DNA from: Candidatus Omnitrophota bacterium
GTDB lineage: Bacteria; Omnitrophota; Omnitrophia; Omnitrophales; Aquincolibacteriaceae
Assembly (NCBI GenBank): GCA_016196565.1
Contig: JACPXK010000009.1
Span: 1-62,815, forward strand
Length of the DNA stretch: 62,815 nt
Direction of reading: 5' to 3'
This document shows positions 1 to 8,204 of the stretch, piece after piece. The first letter of the stretch is position 1. Every line of letters starts with the position of its first letter. The notes under the pieces were generated by a model. That model was given only the letters and a program-made list of their open reading frames with translations, was not told the DNA's origin and made no database searches. The position numbers and the translations under genes were made by a program.

Positions 1-2
1 CG

Positions 3-182
3 AGCGAAGCTTTTATCGGCGCCGTGAGAAAAGCGGTGTCTATTTTCCATAATGAGAAAAACTGGGCCCGCCTCGTGAAAAATGCCATGGAAAGCGATTT
101 TTCATGGAAGGCTTCGGCCAAAAAATACGTGCAAATTTATGAAATGGTCGCCCATACGAAAAGCAGAAGTCTCGAAAAATGA
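3..182 (+). CDS. glgA: Glycogen synthase, C-terminal end (partial)
   Basis: Only the last 59 codons are present; the 5' part lies outside the window. The tail reads as a GT5 glycogen/starch synthase C-terminus: a helix followed by the sequence [18 protein letters not shown], which matches the family's usual ending (D-[FY]-SW-x(3)-SA-x(2)-Y-x(2)-[LI]Y). The enzyme would transfer glucose from ADP-glucose to a growing alpha-1,4-glucan. The stop codon overlaps the thiG start by four bases (ATGA), so the two are probably co-transcribed. The family call rests on a short tail only. Confidence 0.65.
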   Translation, partial: SEAFIGAVRKAVSIFHNEKNWARLVKNAMESDFSWKASAKKYVQIYEMVAHTKSRSLEK

Positions 183-958
183 ACGAACAATTAAAAATCG
201 GAAAATATATTTTGACCTCGCGCCTTATCTTGGGCTCGGGAAAGTATTCCTCCATGGATGCCATGGTGAGGTCTTTCGAGGCTTCGCTCACGCAAATGGT
301 GACGGTGGCGATTGCGCGCGTGGACCTAAACGGGCCGGCCGAAAAAAATGTTATGAATTATATCGACCGTTCAAAATACGTTATTTTGCCCAATACAGCG
401 GGCGCTTACACGGCCGAAGACGCCATTCGTATTGCGCGGCTTGCGCGTGCGGCTGGGATCGGCGATTTGGTGAAGCTGGAAGTGATCGGCGACAAGAAAA
501 CTTTGATGCCCGATACCATGGCGCTTCTTGAAGCCACAAAAATTTTGGTCAAAGAAGGTTTTACGGTGATGCCTTATACCAACGATGACCCAGTCATGGC
601 CAAAAAATTGGAGGATGCCGGGGCGGCGTGTGTGATGCCGCTGGCGGCGCCGATTGGTTCCGGACGCGGCATTCAAAACCGGCTCAATCTTCAGTTCATT
701 AAAGAAGCGGTGTCATGCCCTGTGATTGTGGATGCGGGCGTGGGAACGGCCTCCGATGCCGCCGTTTGTATGGAGCTTGGGGCCGACGGAGTTTTAATGA
801 ATACTGCGATTGCGGCTGCGGATGATCCTATGCTTATGGCCGAAGCCATGCGCGAAGCAGTCTCAGCCGGCCGCAAGGCATTTTTGGCCGGCAGAATGCC
901 GGTAAAAGATTACGGCTCTGCTTCAAGTCCTCAGGAAGGTCTCGCCCTTAAATCTTAA
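179..958 (+). CDS. thiG: Thiazole synthase ThiG
   Basis: ThiG condenses 1-deoxy-D-xylulose 5-phosphate, dehydroglycine and ThiS-thiocarboxylate into the thiazole phosphate of thiamine. The 259-residue protein has the family's normal length and TIM-barrel landmarks: LILGSGKY near residue 17, [13 protein letters not shown] near 70, and [15 protein letters not shown] with the Schiff-base lysine at K99. [14 protein letters not shown] and [12 protein letters not shown] form the phosphate-binding loops near the C-terminus. No thiS, thiF or thiH is nearby, so its partners must lie elsewhere. It sits between glgA and leuB, a mixed housekeeping operon. The ATG at 179 overlaps the glgA stop. Confidence 0.95.
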   Translation: MNEQLKIGKYILTSRLILGSGKYSSMDAMVRSFEASLTQMVTVAIARVDLNGPAEKNVMNYIDRSKYVILPNTAGAYTAEDAIRIARLARAAGIGDLVKLEVIGDKKTLMPDTMALLEATKILVKEGFTVMPYTNDDPVMAKKLEDAGAACVMPLAAPIGSGRGIQNRLNLQFIKEAVSCPVIVDAGVGTASDAAVCMELGADGVLMNTAIAAADDPMLMAEAMREAVSAGRKAFLAGRMPVKDYGSASSPQEGLALKS

Positions 959-961
959 GCT

Positions 962-2032
962 ATGTATAAAATTACCATGTTCCCCGGAGACGGGGTCGGC
1001 GTTGAAGTCGCCGAACAAGCCGTCAAAATTATTCAAAAAATCGCCAAACAATTTCATCTTGTTTTTGAAATTGAAAAAGCGCCGCTTGGCGGGGCTTCCA
1101 TCGATAAGTTCGGGGTTCCCATCACGCCTGAGGCCCTGACCTTGGCTAAAAATGCGGATGCGGTCTTTCTCGGAGCGGTCGGCGGTCCCAAATGGGACAA
1201 TGTCGAAACCGCCAAACGTCCGGAGAAGGCGCTGCTCGCGCTCCGCAAAACTTTGGAAGTTTTCGCCAATTTGAGGCCGGTTCATATGTTTCCGGCTCTT
1301 GTATCAAAATCGCCCCTTAAAGAAGAAATCGTGAGCGGGCTGGATTTTTTAATTTTAAGGGAGCTAATCGGCGGTATTTATTTCGGAAGTCCGCGCGGCA
1401 TTAAAAATCTCCCCGGTGGCGGCGAAGAAGGAATCAACACCGAGGTTTATACCACGCCGGAGGTTGAGAGAATTGCGCGCAAGGCCTTTGAATTTGCCCG
1501 CAAGCGCCGCAAAAAAGTGACGTCCGTGGACAAGGCCAATGTGCTGGAATCCAGCCAACTTTGGCGAAAAGTGGTGATGGCCGTGCATAAAGAATTTCCG
1601 GATGTGGAGCTCGATCACCGTTATGTGGATGATTGCGCCATGCAGCTCATACGGAGTCCCAAACAATTTGACGTGATTGTCACCACCAATTTATTCGGCG
1701 ATATTTTAAGCGATGAATCGGCCATGCTCACGGGCTCCATCGGCATGCTGCCCTCAGCTTCAATCGGAGCTCATCACGGCCTTTATGAGCCGGTGCATGG
1801 TTCGGCGCCTGATATTGCCGGAAAGGACCTCGCCAATCCGCTGGCTTCGATTTTATCTGTGGCCATGATGATGGAGTTCAGTTTCGGGCTTCATGAAATG
1901 GCCCGCTCGATTGAAAAAGCGGTAGAAAAAGTTTTGCAGGATGGTTACAGGACGCAGGATATTTACCAGGAGGAGACCGAGAAGGTGAGTTGTTCCCGAA
2001 TGGGAGATTTAGTCGCGGAGAGAATAAAGTGA
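962..2032 (+). CDS. leuB: 3-isopropylmalate dehydrogenase
   Basis: LeuB carries out NAD-dependent oxidative decarboxylation of 3-isopropylmalate in leucine synthesis. At 356 residues it has standard length. Seen in the sequence: the N-terminal PGDGVGVEV, the substrate-loop arginines near RPEKALLALRK and LRPV, LRELIGGIYFG, DKANVLESSQLWR, the metal-binding VDDCAMQL and NLFGDILSDE aspartates, and the NAD-binding EPVHGSAPDIAGKDLANP. It starts three bases after thiG and its stop overlaps the asd GTG start by four bases (GTGA), so it lies inside an operon. No leuA, leuC or leuD is in the window. Confidence 0.96.
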   Translation: MYKITMFPGDGVGVEVAEQAVKIIQKIAKQFHLVFEIEKAPLGGASIDKFGVPITPEALTLAKNADAVFLGAVGGPKWDNVETAKRPEKALLALRKTLEVFANLRPVHMFPALVSKSPLKEEIVSGLDFLILRELIGGIYFGSPRGIKNLPGGGEEGINTEVYTTPEVERIARKAFEFARKRRKKVTSVDKANVLESSQLWRKVVMAVHKEFPDVELDHRYVDDCAMQLIRSPKQFDVIVTTNLFGDILSDESAMLTGSIGMLPSASIGAHHGLYEPVHGSAPDIAGKDLANPLASILSVAMMMEFSFGLHEMARSIEKAVEKVLQDGYRTQDIYQEETEKVSCSRMGDLVAERIK

Positions 2033-3045
2033 AAAAAGTAAATGTGGCTGTCGTCGGCGCCAAAGGTGCCGTCGGACAAGAAATCATAAAACTTTTGGAA
2101 AAGCGAAAATTTCCGGTGGGAGAATTTCGTCCATTCGGTTCTTCCAGGTCCAAAGGCCAGATCGTTCGATTAAACGGAAAAGATTATTCGAATCAGGAAT
2201 TGAAAGTCGAGCCCGGAGAATTCAAAGGCATTGATATTGTCCTCTCAAGCCCCGGTGCTTCGGTCAGCAAGCAATTCGTGCCTCATGCCGTCAAAGACGG
2301 CGCGCTCGTGATTGATAATACCAGCGCTTTTCGCATGGATCCGGGCGTGCCGCTTGTGGTGCCTGAAATCAATGGCGATGATATTTTTAAAAACAAAGGG
2401 GTAATCGCCAATCCCAATTGCTCGGCCATTATTATGCTGATGGCAATTGCTCCGCTTCACAAAGTGAATCGAATCCGCCGTGTTTTATGTTCGACTTATC
2501 AAGCTGTCAGCGGCGCTGGGACCAAAGCGATGGAGGAGCTAAAAAAACAGACCTCTGAGGTTTTGGCCGGCAAACCGCCCACGAAAGAAGTGTTTCCGCA
2601 TCAAATCGCGTTCAATCTTTTTTCGCATAATGCCGCCATCGAAAAAGACGGTTATAACGGCGAAGAGCTTAAAATGATTCAGGAAGCCAAAAAAATTCTG
2701 CATGATGATGCGATTAAAATCGTCACGACTTGCATCCGGGTTCCTGTGTTTCGGGCCCATACCGAAGTGCTTTATCTGGAGTTTGAAAAACCGATGAAGC
2801 CCGAAGAGGCCCGGGAAATTTTGAGACGGTCTGGCGGAATCGAAATTCAAGACGATCCCGCTTCCAATCATTTTCCCATGCCCATCGAAGCCAGCAATCG
2901 CGAAAATGTCCTGGTCGGCCGTATCCGCAAGGATTTGTCGAATGAAAACGGCCTTGCGATGATGGTCTCCGGGGATCAATTGTGGAAGGGCGCCGCTTTG
3001 AACGCGGTTCAAATCGCCGAACTCTGGGCGAATGCGAAACATTAA
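2029..3045 (+). CDS. asd: Aspartate-semialdehyde dehydrogenase
   Basis: This enzyme reduces aspartyl-4-phosphate to aspartate semialdehyde, the branch point to lysine/diaminopimelate, threonine and methionine. The start chosen is the GTG at 2029, which overlaps the leuB stop and begins directly at the Rossmann strand (VNVAVVGAKGAVG); an ATG at 1990 in the same frame would add residues buried in leuB. The resulting 338 residues fit the family. The catalytic cysteine is C131 in IANPNCSAI, and the RVPVFRAHTE segment carries the substrate-binding arginine and the active-site histidine. Its product feeds the LysA enzyme encoded at 16056. Confidence 0.95.
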   Translation: MKKVNVAVVGAKGAVGQEIIKLLEKRKFPVGEFRPFGSSRSKGQIVRLNGKDYSNQELKVEPGEFKGIDIVLSSPGASVSKQFVPHAVKDGALVIDNTSAFRMDPGVPLVVPEINGDDIFKNKGVIANPNCSAIIMLMAIAPLHKVNRIRRVLCSTYQAVSGAGTKAMEELKKQTSEVLAGKPPTKEVFPHQIAFNLFSHNAAIEKDGYNGEELKMIQEAKKILHDDAIKIVTTCIRVPVFRAHTEVLYLEFEKPMKPEEAREILRRSGGIEIQDDPASNHFPMPIEASNRENVLVGRIRKDLSNENGLAMMVSGDQLWKGAALNAVQIAELWANAKH

Positions 3046-3793
3046 ATTAGTTTTAGAATATGACGGTGCTGCGTTTTTTGGATTTCAAAGGCAGCCCGAT
3101 CACCCGACCGTTCAAGAAGCAATAGAAAAAGCCCTCTCAAAACTTTTTGATTCAAAAATAAAAATCGTCGCGGCCAGCGGCAGAACCGATACCGGAGTTC
3201 ATGCCGAGGGCCAAGTGATTAATTTTAAGACACGAAGTTCTCTTCCTGTTTCTCAAATTCAAAAGGCGTTGAACGGGCTTCTTCCCAAAACGATTGCGAT
3301 TAAAGAAATAGCCGAAGTCCCGGCAAATTTTCATGCCCGTTACGGCGTTAAATCCAAAATTTACGAATATAGAATTTGGAATAGTCCCGTGCGTTCGCCG
3401 CTTCTTGCCGCTCAGACTTATCAAGTTCATGAAGCTCTCAATTTGACGGCCATGAGGCGCGGCGCCAAACTTTTAACCGGCCGTCACGATTTTAAGGCGT
3501 TTTGTTCGTCCAACGGTGTGCCCGGTTCCCAAGAAAAAACAGTGCGTACTATTTTCCGTTTTGAAATTAAACGCCAAGGAAATCTTATCCGGATGATCGT
3601 GGAAGCCGACGGTTTTCTCTATCGTATGATGCGCAATATAGCCGGTGCTTTAATTCGCGTCGGGTGGGGCAGAATGAGTCTTGAGGAGTTGCAAAGAATC
3701 ATCAAAAGCAAAGACCGCCGCCAGGCCGCCGCCATGGCCCCGGCTTCCGGTCTCAGGCTTGTGAATGTAACTTATGGCAGCAAAAGGGGATAA
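3032..3793 (+). CDS. truA: tRNA pseudouridine(38-40) synthase TruA
   Basis: TruA isomerises uridines 38-40 in the tRNA anticodon arm. The 253-residue protein shows the family signature ASGRTDTGVHAEGQV with catalytic aspartate D53, the N-terminal LEYDGAAFFGFQRQP, and the C-terminal GFLYRMMRNIAGALIRVG. Its ATG lies 14 bases inside the end of asd, in another frame, consistent with translational coupling. It is the last gene of the thiG operon; a short hairpin-forming repeat follows at 3804. Confidence 0.95.
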   Translation: MRNIKLVLEYDGAAFFGFQRQPDHPTVQEAIEKALSKLFDSKIKIVAASGRTDTGVHAEGQVINFKTRSSLPVSQIQKALNGLLPKTIAIKEIAEVPANFHARYGVKSKIYEYRIWNSPVRSPLLAAQTYQVHEALNLTAMRRGAKLLTGRHDFKAFCSSNGVPGSQEKTVRTIFRFEIKRQGNLIRMIVEADGFLYRMMRNIAGALIRVGWGRMSLEELQRIIKSKDRRQAAAMAPASGLRLVNVTYGSKRG

Positions 3794-3803
3794 GAGCCAA
3801 CAC

Positions 3804-3823
3804 AAAAGGGGCCAGGCCCTTTT
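3804..3823. repeat. Short palindromic repeat downstream of truA, possible terminator
   Basis: A 7-bp perfect stem (AAAAGGG / CCCTTTT) closes a GCCAGG loop. It is a short version of the GGGGCCAGGCCCC-containing repeats found at 45031 and 46331. It lies between the end of truA and the rplM promoter, where a terminator would be expected, but there is no following run of T beyond the stem itself, so termination is only a possibility. Confidence 0.5.
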
Positions 3824-3834
3824 GGATTAAGCTT

Positions 3835-3863
3835 TTGACACAACCCTTTCCTTTTGTTATACT
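3835..3863 (+). promoter_or_regulatory. sigma70-type promoter for rplM-rpsI
   Basis: A perfect -35 box TTGACA (3835-3840) is followed, after 17 bases, by TATACT (3858-3863), five of six matches to the -10 consensus. The rplM ATG at 3889 lies 25 bases further on, with AGGAAA as a likely ribosome-binding site. Confidence 0.85.
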
Positions 3864-3888
3864 TACCGGCTTTCAACTCAGGAAAACA

Positions 3889-4317
3889 ATGAAAACATTT
3901 ATTCCCACAGAAAAAGATTTTGCCAGGAAAACCTATTTGGTGAACGCAGAGGGAAAAACCCTCGGCCGTATGGCCACCAAAGTTGCCACCCTCCTTATCG
4001 GAAAGTCTAAGCCTTGCTTTGCCGTGGATCAACTGTCCGGGGATCAGGTGGTGGTTGTGAATGCCGAAAAGGTGCATGTGACCGGCCAGAAAAGAAAGCA
4101 AAAAATTTATAAGCATTATTCCGGTTATCCCGGCGGTTTAAAAACTTATAATTTTGAAGAATTGATGGATGAAAAACCCGAAGAAATCATTATCCGGGCT
4201 GTTTCCCGAATGCTTCCCAAAAACAAATTGGGACGGGAAATGCTGAGACGTTTACGGGTTTACGCCGGCAAAGAACACAATCAACAAGCCCAAAAACCGA
4301 TTCCCTACGAGGTCTAA
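3889..4317 (+). CDS. rplM: 50S ribosomal protein L13
   Basis: L13 is an early assembly protein of the large ribosomal subunit. The ATG at 3889 gives 142 residues, the usual bacterial length, and starts with MKTFIPTEKDFARKTYLVNA. An ATG further upstream at 3835 overlaps the promoter and is rejected. Family landmarks are GKTLGRMATKVATLLIGK, VVVVNAEKVHVTGQKRKQK, HYSGYPGGLK and the tail MLPKNKLGREMLRRLRVYAG. It is followed by rpsI after three bases, the conserved L13-S9 pair. Confidence 0.97.
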   Translation: MKTFIPTEKDFARKTYLVNAEGKTLGRMATKVATLLIGKSKPCFAVDQLSGDQVVVVNAEKVHVTGQKRKQKIYKHYSGYPGGLKTYNFEELMDEKPEEIIIRAVSRMLPKNKLGREMLRRLRVYAGKEHNQQAQKPIPYEV

Positions 4318-4320
4318 TTC

Positions 4321-4713
4321 ATGTCAGAAACAACGCTCTATGCTACCGGCAGACGTAAAAGGGCTATCGCCCGTGTCTGGCTTTTTCCGGGTCAAAAAGG
4401 ATTTAGTGTCAACGGTCAGGAACTTTCCGATTATCTAAAACGAGCCAATCTCAAAATGCTTGCCGAACAGCCCCTTAAAACGGCAGGTGTGATCGATCAA
4501 TTCCGTGTCCGTGCTTCCGTGCACGGCGGCGGCATCGCCGGTCAGGCGGGCGCCATCAGCCTTGGGATTTCCCGTGCCCTTCTCATCCACGATGACAAAC
4601 TTCGCCGTCCCCTTCGCCAAGGTGGATTCCTCACGCGCGACCCAAGAGAAAAAGAACGTAAGAAACCAGGCCGCAAGGGAGCGCGTAAACGCTTTCAGTA
4701 TACCAAGCGTTAA
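4321..4713 (+). CDS. rpsI: 30S ribosomal protein S9
   Basis: S9 is a 30S head protein whose C-terminal tail reaches the P-site tRNA. The 130-residue sequence has YATGRRKRAIARVWLFPG at the N-terminus, GGGIAGQAGAISLGISRALL in the middle and the invariant basic end KRFQYTKR, in which the last arginine contacts the anticodon loop. Its TAA stop overlaps the ATG of the next small gene (TAATG). Confidence 0.97.
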   Translation: MSETTLYATGRRKRAIARVWLFPGQKGFSVNGQELSDYLKRANLKMLAEQPLKTAGVIDQFRVRASVHGGGIAGQAGAISLGISRALLIHDDKLRRPLRQGGFLTRDPREKERKKPGRKGARKRFQYTKR

Positions 4714-4838
4714 TGGGCAAGATTTTCACCTCCTTTTTTTTGGCGGGGCTTCTCCTTCTTTCGGCCGGCTGTCAGGGATTTTTCGACGAATACAGTTACT
4801 CTCCCGTCGGTTCCAACACTTCATCAAGCTCCTATTAA
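4713..4838 (+). CDS. Small predicted lipoprotein (41 aa)
   Basis: This short frame opens at an ATG overlapping the rpsI stop. The peptide has a lysine-bearing start (MGKIFTSFFL), a hydrophobic core and a lipobox LLSAGC with the cysteine at residue 20, leaving a mature 22-residue peptide rich in Ser, Tyr and Asn that ends in SSSSY. By the lipobox it should be lipidated at Cys20 and membrane-anchored. The position between rpsI and the AsmA-like gene suggests an envelope role; no function can be assigned. The very short mature part is unusual for a lipoprotein. Confidence 0.6.
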   Translation: MGKIFTSFFLAGLLLLSAGCQGFFDEYSYSPVGSNTSSSSY

Positions 4839-4854
4839 CTCCCGAGGTGATCTC

Positions 4855-7377
4855 TTGAGTGGTCGTAAAATTTCCCTGACCCTCATTTTTGTCCCGATCC
4901 TTATCCTTCTGGCTCTCGTAGGCGGGCTTTGGTTCGCTCTCGCGTCAAAAATAAATCCTGAAGCCATTCAGCGCATGGTCATCAGCAGTCTGGAAGAAAA
5001 GACCGAGGGTACGGTCGATTTCGAAGGGTTCCGTTTTTCATATTTTCCTATTCCCAAAGTGGAATTTCAAAAGGTCCAGTTTGAAGGGAGGGATTTCAAA
5101 AGGGTGGTTGCCAAGGCGGAAAAAATAAAAATTACTTTCCAGATTCTGCCGCTTCTTTTCCGGAAAATAGATACGTCCAAAGTCGAAGTGCAGGGCGGCG
5201 AAATTTCATTTTTGATGCCGGGTTATTTTCTTTCCCGGGCGGATATCAGTAATATCATTCTTAGCGTTCGCTCGGTAGGAGCCAAAACTCCTATGGCGGT
5301 GGAATTCAAGGGAGATCTTGCCGGAATGAAAAAAACGATTTCCGGCCGGGCAAACGTGATGCTCGAAAGCCTTGCGGAAATCACCTGGAACCAGACTCAG
5401 ACAGACGGCTTTATTCAAATTCATGACATTGATTTAAAAACGGCGATTCCCGCCTCCGAAAATTTTTTGTGGAAGGTCGATTCCGGGAATGCGGCCGCGG
5501 ATTTTCATTTTAAAAAAATAAAAGATAATCCCAAATTGATTTTAGAAAGCAATATCGCCTTGAAAAAATTTGTTTATCAAACCGGAACCGGAGCGAATTT
5601 GCTTACTTCTCCGCCCATGGATTTGGCGGCCAGTTCCGAACTGGAATGGAATCCCGAAGAGGAAGGAATCGATCTCAAAATGGCAAGGCTAGAATCCCCG
5701 ATGGGAAAAATCGAAGGAAGCGGCCGGTTTTTGGGGCGGACAAAGGAATTTCAGGAGGTTCGTTTACGGGCGCCAGCTCTCTTGCTCGAAACGATTCCGC
5801 AATACTGGATTTTTTTAAAAGAAGCCATTCCCTTTAATCTTGGATTTTCGGGGCAAAGCAGCCTGGAAATGTCCCTGGAAGGGACGCTGGATCATCTTTC
5901 GCTTCATGCCAATATGGATTTCACCAAAGCCCTTTTGACTTACGGGCGTTTTTTTTCCAAAGAGCGGGATATTCCGCTCGGTCTCGGCCTTGATTATTTA
6001 ATTAAGGACGGAAAACTTTTGTCCGGTGATTTTTCCCTTAAATTTCTTGAGGCCCGCATCAAGGGAACGGTGACGGGTTTTGATTTGAGAACCGGCGGCG
6101 GATCGATTAATGTGATTACGAATAAATTTCCTTTGGCCGGATGGCAATCCATGATCCCGCCTTTTGCCGATTATGAGCTTGGCGGCGAAATGAAAATTCT
6201 CGCCAATATGACCGGCCATTATCAGAATCTATCTTCCATCGTTCCTGTGTTTAATGTCACTCTTGAAAACGGCAAGATCGCGCGCACCTCTACCGGTCAA
6301 GGCATTACGGACCTGAATGTGCTGCTCGATTACGGCCCCGTGGCTTTGGAAATCAAAGAGTTAAAATTCCAGCTGAACGGTTCCGCGCTTCAGGGCGGGC
6401 TGATGATTTATAATCCGGCCACTCATCCGGAAGCCAAGGCAAAGCTTGAGTCTTCGCATCTTGAGCCCTCTAAAATGATTTCGGGTTTTGAGGAATTATT
6501 CGGAATTTATTTTAAGCCGGATTTTCAAAAAGATTTTGACCGGGCGAAGAAAGCTCTTTTTTATCTTTTCCCCGACGGACACGCCGCCCAGGATTTCTCC
6601 GCCTCATTAAGTTATACGGACAAGGATAAAAAATTATCCTTAGAAAAAATGAATTTTGAGGCGTACCGGGGGACTGCGGCGCTTCGGGGATCCATGGAAT
6701 GGGCAGGGGAAACCCCCGAGTGGCTGCTTGAAACTGAAATCAACCGGCTGAATCTTTCCCGTTTTTTAACACGGCAAAGCCAAAAAGAAACTATTATGGA
6801 AGGAAATTTATTTTTGAACGCCAATTTCTACGGCAAAGATTTTCAGAAGGAAAATTGGTATGACTTTGTGGCGGGGGAAGGGTCTTTTTCAGTGACCAAT
6901 GGAAGTTTCGAATCGCTCGATCTTTTGGCGGGACCGGCATCGCTCGAGCCTTTAAAAGGGCTCGCTTCGCGGACATCCGGCCAAACTAAATTTAACGATT
7001 TGCGCGGCCAATTTACATTAAAAGAGGGCAAATTCAGTACGGAAAAAATCATGATGATTTCACGGGATCTCGTGGCGGAAGGTCATGGGGAACTCTATCT
7101 TGACGGGCTTGTGAATTACCGGCTGGATATGTATCTTTCTCCTGCCTTGACGGATGAAGTCGTGGCACCTCTTCTCGAAAAATCCGAGGCGGGAGATAAT
7201 AAACGCTTCGGACCTCTTCCGTTTCTTTTATCGGGCCCCTTGGCCCATCCGGAACTCAAGCCCGATCCGGTTTTGATTCCGCAAGTCCTCGATCAACTCG
7301 CCAAACGACGGACGCAAAAAATTTTCCGTCATTTTTTACCGGAGGATCTTTTCTTCGAGCGCCGTAAGAGCTCCTGA
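4855..7377 (+). CDS. AsmA-like inner-membrane protein
   Basis: The protein is 840 residues with one N-terminal membrane segment (about residues 8-29, rich in L, I, V) and a long beta-rich body. The early motif KINPEAIQRMVISSLEEKTEGTV and the C-terminal AsmA-type region (SFSVTNGSFESLDL near residue 680, then KEGKFSTEKIMMISRDLVAEGHGELYLDG) match AsmA/TamB/YhdP-like proteins, which bridge the envelope and are linked to lipid transport and outer-membrane assembly. The start is a TTG at 4855, supported by GAGGTGA six bases upstream. The 3' end overlaps the oppositely oriented rnc gene by 49 bases. Confidence 0.75.
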   Translation: MSGRKISLTLIFVPILILLALVGGLWFALASKINPEAIQRMVISSLEEKTEGTVDFEGFRFSYFPIPKVEFQKVQFEGRDFKRVVAKAEKIKITFQILPLLFRKIDTSKVEVQGGEISFLMPGYFLSRADISNIILSVRSVGAKTPMAVEFKGDLAGMKKTISGRANVMLESLAEITWNQTQTDGFIQIHDIDLKTAIPASENFLWKVDSGNAAADFHFKKIKDNPKLILESNIALKKFVYQTGTGANLLTSPPMDLAASSELEWNPEEEGIDLKMARLESPMGKIEGSGRFLGRTKEFQEVRLRAPALLLETIPQYWIFLKEAIPFNLGFSGQSSLEMSLEGTLDHLSLHANMDFTKALLTYGRFFSKERDIPLGLGLDYLIKDGKLLSGDFSLKFLEARIKGTVTGFDLRTGGGSINVITNKFPLAGWQSMIPPFADYELGGEMKILANMTGHYQNLSSIVPVFNVTLENGKIARTSTGQGITDLNVLLDYGPVALEIKELKFQLNGSALQGGLMIYNPATHPEAKAKLESSHLEPSKMISGFEELFGIYFKPDFQKDFDRAKKALFYLFPDGHAAQDFSASLSYTDKDKKLSLEKMNFEAYRGTAALRGSMEWAGETPEWLLETEINRLNLSRFLTRQSQKETIMEGNLFLNANFYGKDFQKENWYDFVAGEGSFSVTNGSFESLDLLAGPASLEPLKGLASRTSGQTKFNDLRGQFTLKEGKFSTEKIMMISRDLVAEGHGELYLDGLVNYRLDMYLSPALTDEVVAPLLEKSEAGDNKRFGPLPFLLSGPLAHPELKPDPVLIPQVLDQLAKRRTQKIFRHFLPEDLFFERRKSS

Positions 7378-8057
7378 CGGATTTTCCGCAGGAGGAGTCT
7401 TGCCGCTTTTTCTTCGGCTTCCTGACGTGTTCTTCCGGTTGCAAGGGCTTTTCGGGCGGGGGAAATAATCACTTCCGTTTTCATGCCGCCGGCGTGAAAT
7501 TGGCTGGTGTAGGTGGGAATGACGCGCCACTGTTTTTGGGCCAGCTCCTGAAGCGTGCTTTTGGGGTTGGGGTCCAGGCGGAAAAGGCGTTTGGCGTCCA
7601 GATACGGTTTTAAATATTTGAGAATAAAGGCTTCGGTTTTCGCGAACCCTTGATCAAAGTAAATGGCCGCGAAAAGCGATTCGATGGAATCGGTGAGAAT
7701 TTTAGCGCGTGAGAAGGCAAACTGGCGTTTGAGGCTTTTGCCGAGTTTTAAATGAGGCGTTAGCTTAAGATCGAGGGCCATACGCGAAAGAATTTTTCGC
7801 GAAACAATAATGGAGCGGAGCCGGCTTAAAAGTCCTTCATTGGCAAGGGGATAAAGGGCATAAAGTTTGCGGCAAACGACGAAATTGAGAATACAATCCC
7901 CCAAAAATTCCATCCGGTCGAAATCTTCGAGAGGGGGGACTGAATTTTCATTGCGGTGAGAAGGATGATACAGTGCGGCTTCAAGCCAGCGTGAATCCCG
8001 GAACCGGATACCGAAGAGAGATCGCGAATGACGTGCCGAGGTTTTTTGACGGGACAT
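7329..8057 (-). CDS. rnc: Ribonuclease III
   Basis: RNase III cleaves double-stranded RNA in rRNA processing and mRNA turnover. The 242-residue protein has the catalytic domain (residues about 22-160) with the signature DFDRMEFLGDCIL; E50 and D54 with D123 and E126 (in TDSIESLFAAIYFDQGF) match the acidic active site. A double-stranded RNA-binding domain follows (about residues 163-235; PKSTLQELAQK to AEEKAARLLL). It is transcribed divergently from argC and runs convergently into the AsmA gene, overlapping it by 49 bases, so antisense pairing of the two transcripts is possible. Confidence 0.95.
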   Translation of the reverse strand: MSRQKTSARHSRSLFGIRFRDSRWLEAALYHPSHRNENSVPPLEDFDRMEFLGDCILNFVVCRKLYALYPLANEGLLSRLRSIIVSRKILSRMALDLKLTPHLKLGKSLKRQFAFSRAKILTDSIESLFAAIYFDQGFAKTEAFILKYLKPYLDAKRLFRLDPNPKSTLQELAQKQWRVIPTYTSQFHAGGMKTEVIISPARKALATGRTRQEAEEKAARLLLRKIRQELLRRSKKRSSGKK

Positions 8058-8121
8058 GATTTGTGACAGGGTAGATTTTTCTTAAAGCCTTGTCAAGCTA
8101 GAAAGTGCGTAACATATGAAA

Positions 8122-8151
8122 TTGACAAAGGATAGAGACGGTCTCTATAAT
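8122..8151 (+). promoter_or_regulatory. Promoter of the arg operon
   Basis: TTGACA (8122-8127) and TATAAT (8146-8151) are both perfect sigma70 boxes, separated by 18 bases. The argC ATG is at 8205 with GGAG upstream. The leader between them contains a C4/G4-armed stem-loop at about 8162-8186. Confidence 0.85.
8132..8148. promoter_or_regulatory. Candidate operator palindrome in the arg promoter
   Basis: ATAGAGACGGTCTCTAT is a perfect 17-bp palindrome with eight-base arms around a single central base. It fills the spacer and covers the first half of the -10 box, so a bound protein would block RNA polymerase. It does not look like an ARG box of the E. coli type. The regulator is unknown. Confidence 0.55.
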
Positions 8152-8204
8152 ACCAAAATTTCCCCGGCTTGGAGCCTTCGCGGGGGTAGGAGAGATTCTT
8201 TTTT

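Noticed and set aside
1990..2028. Upstream ATG start for asd
   Set aside because: It would add residues encoded inside leuB; the GTG at 2029 gives the normal N-terminus and a GTGA overlap.
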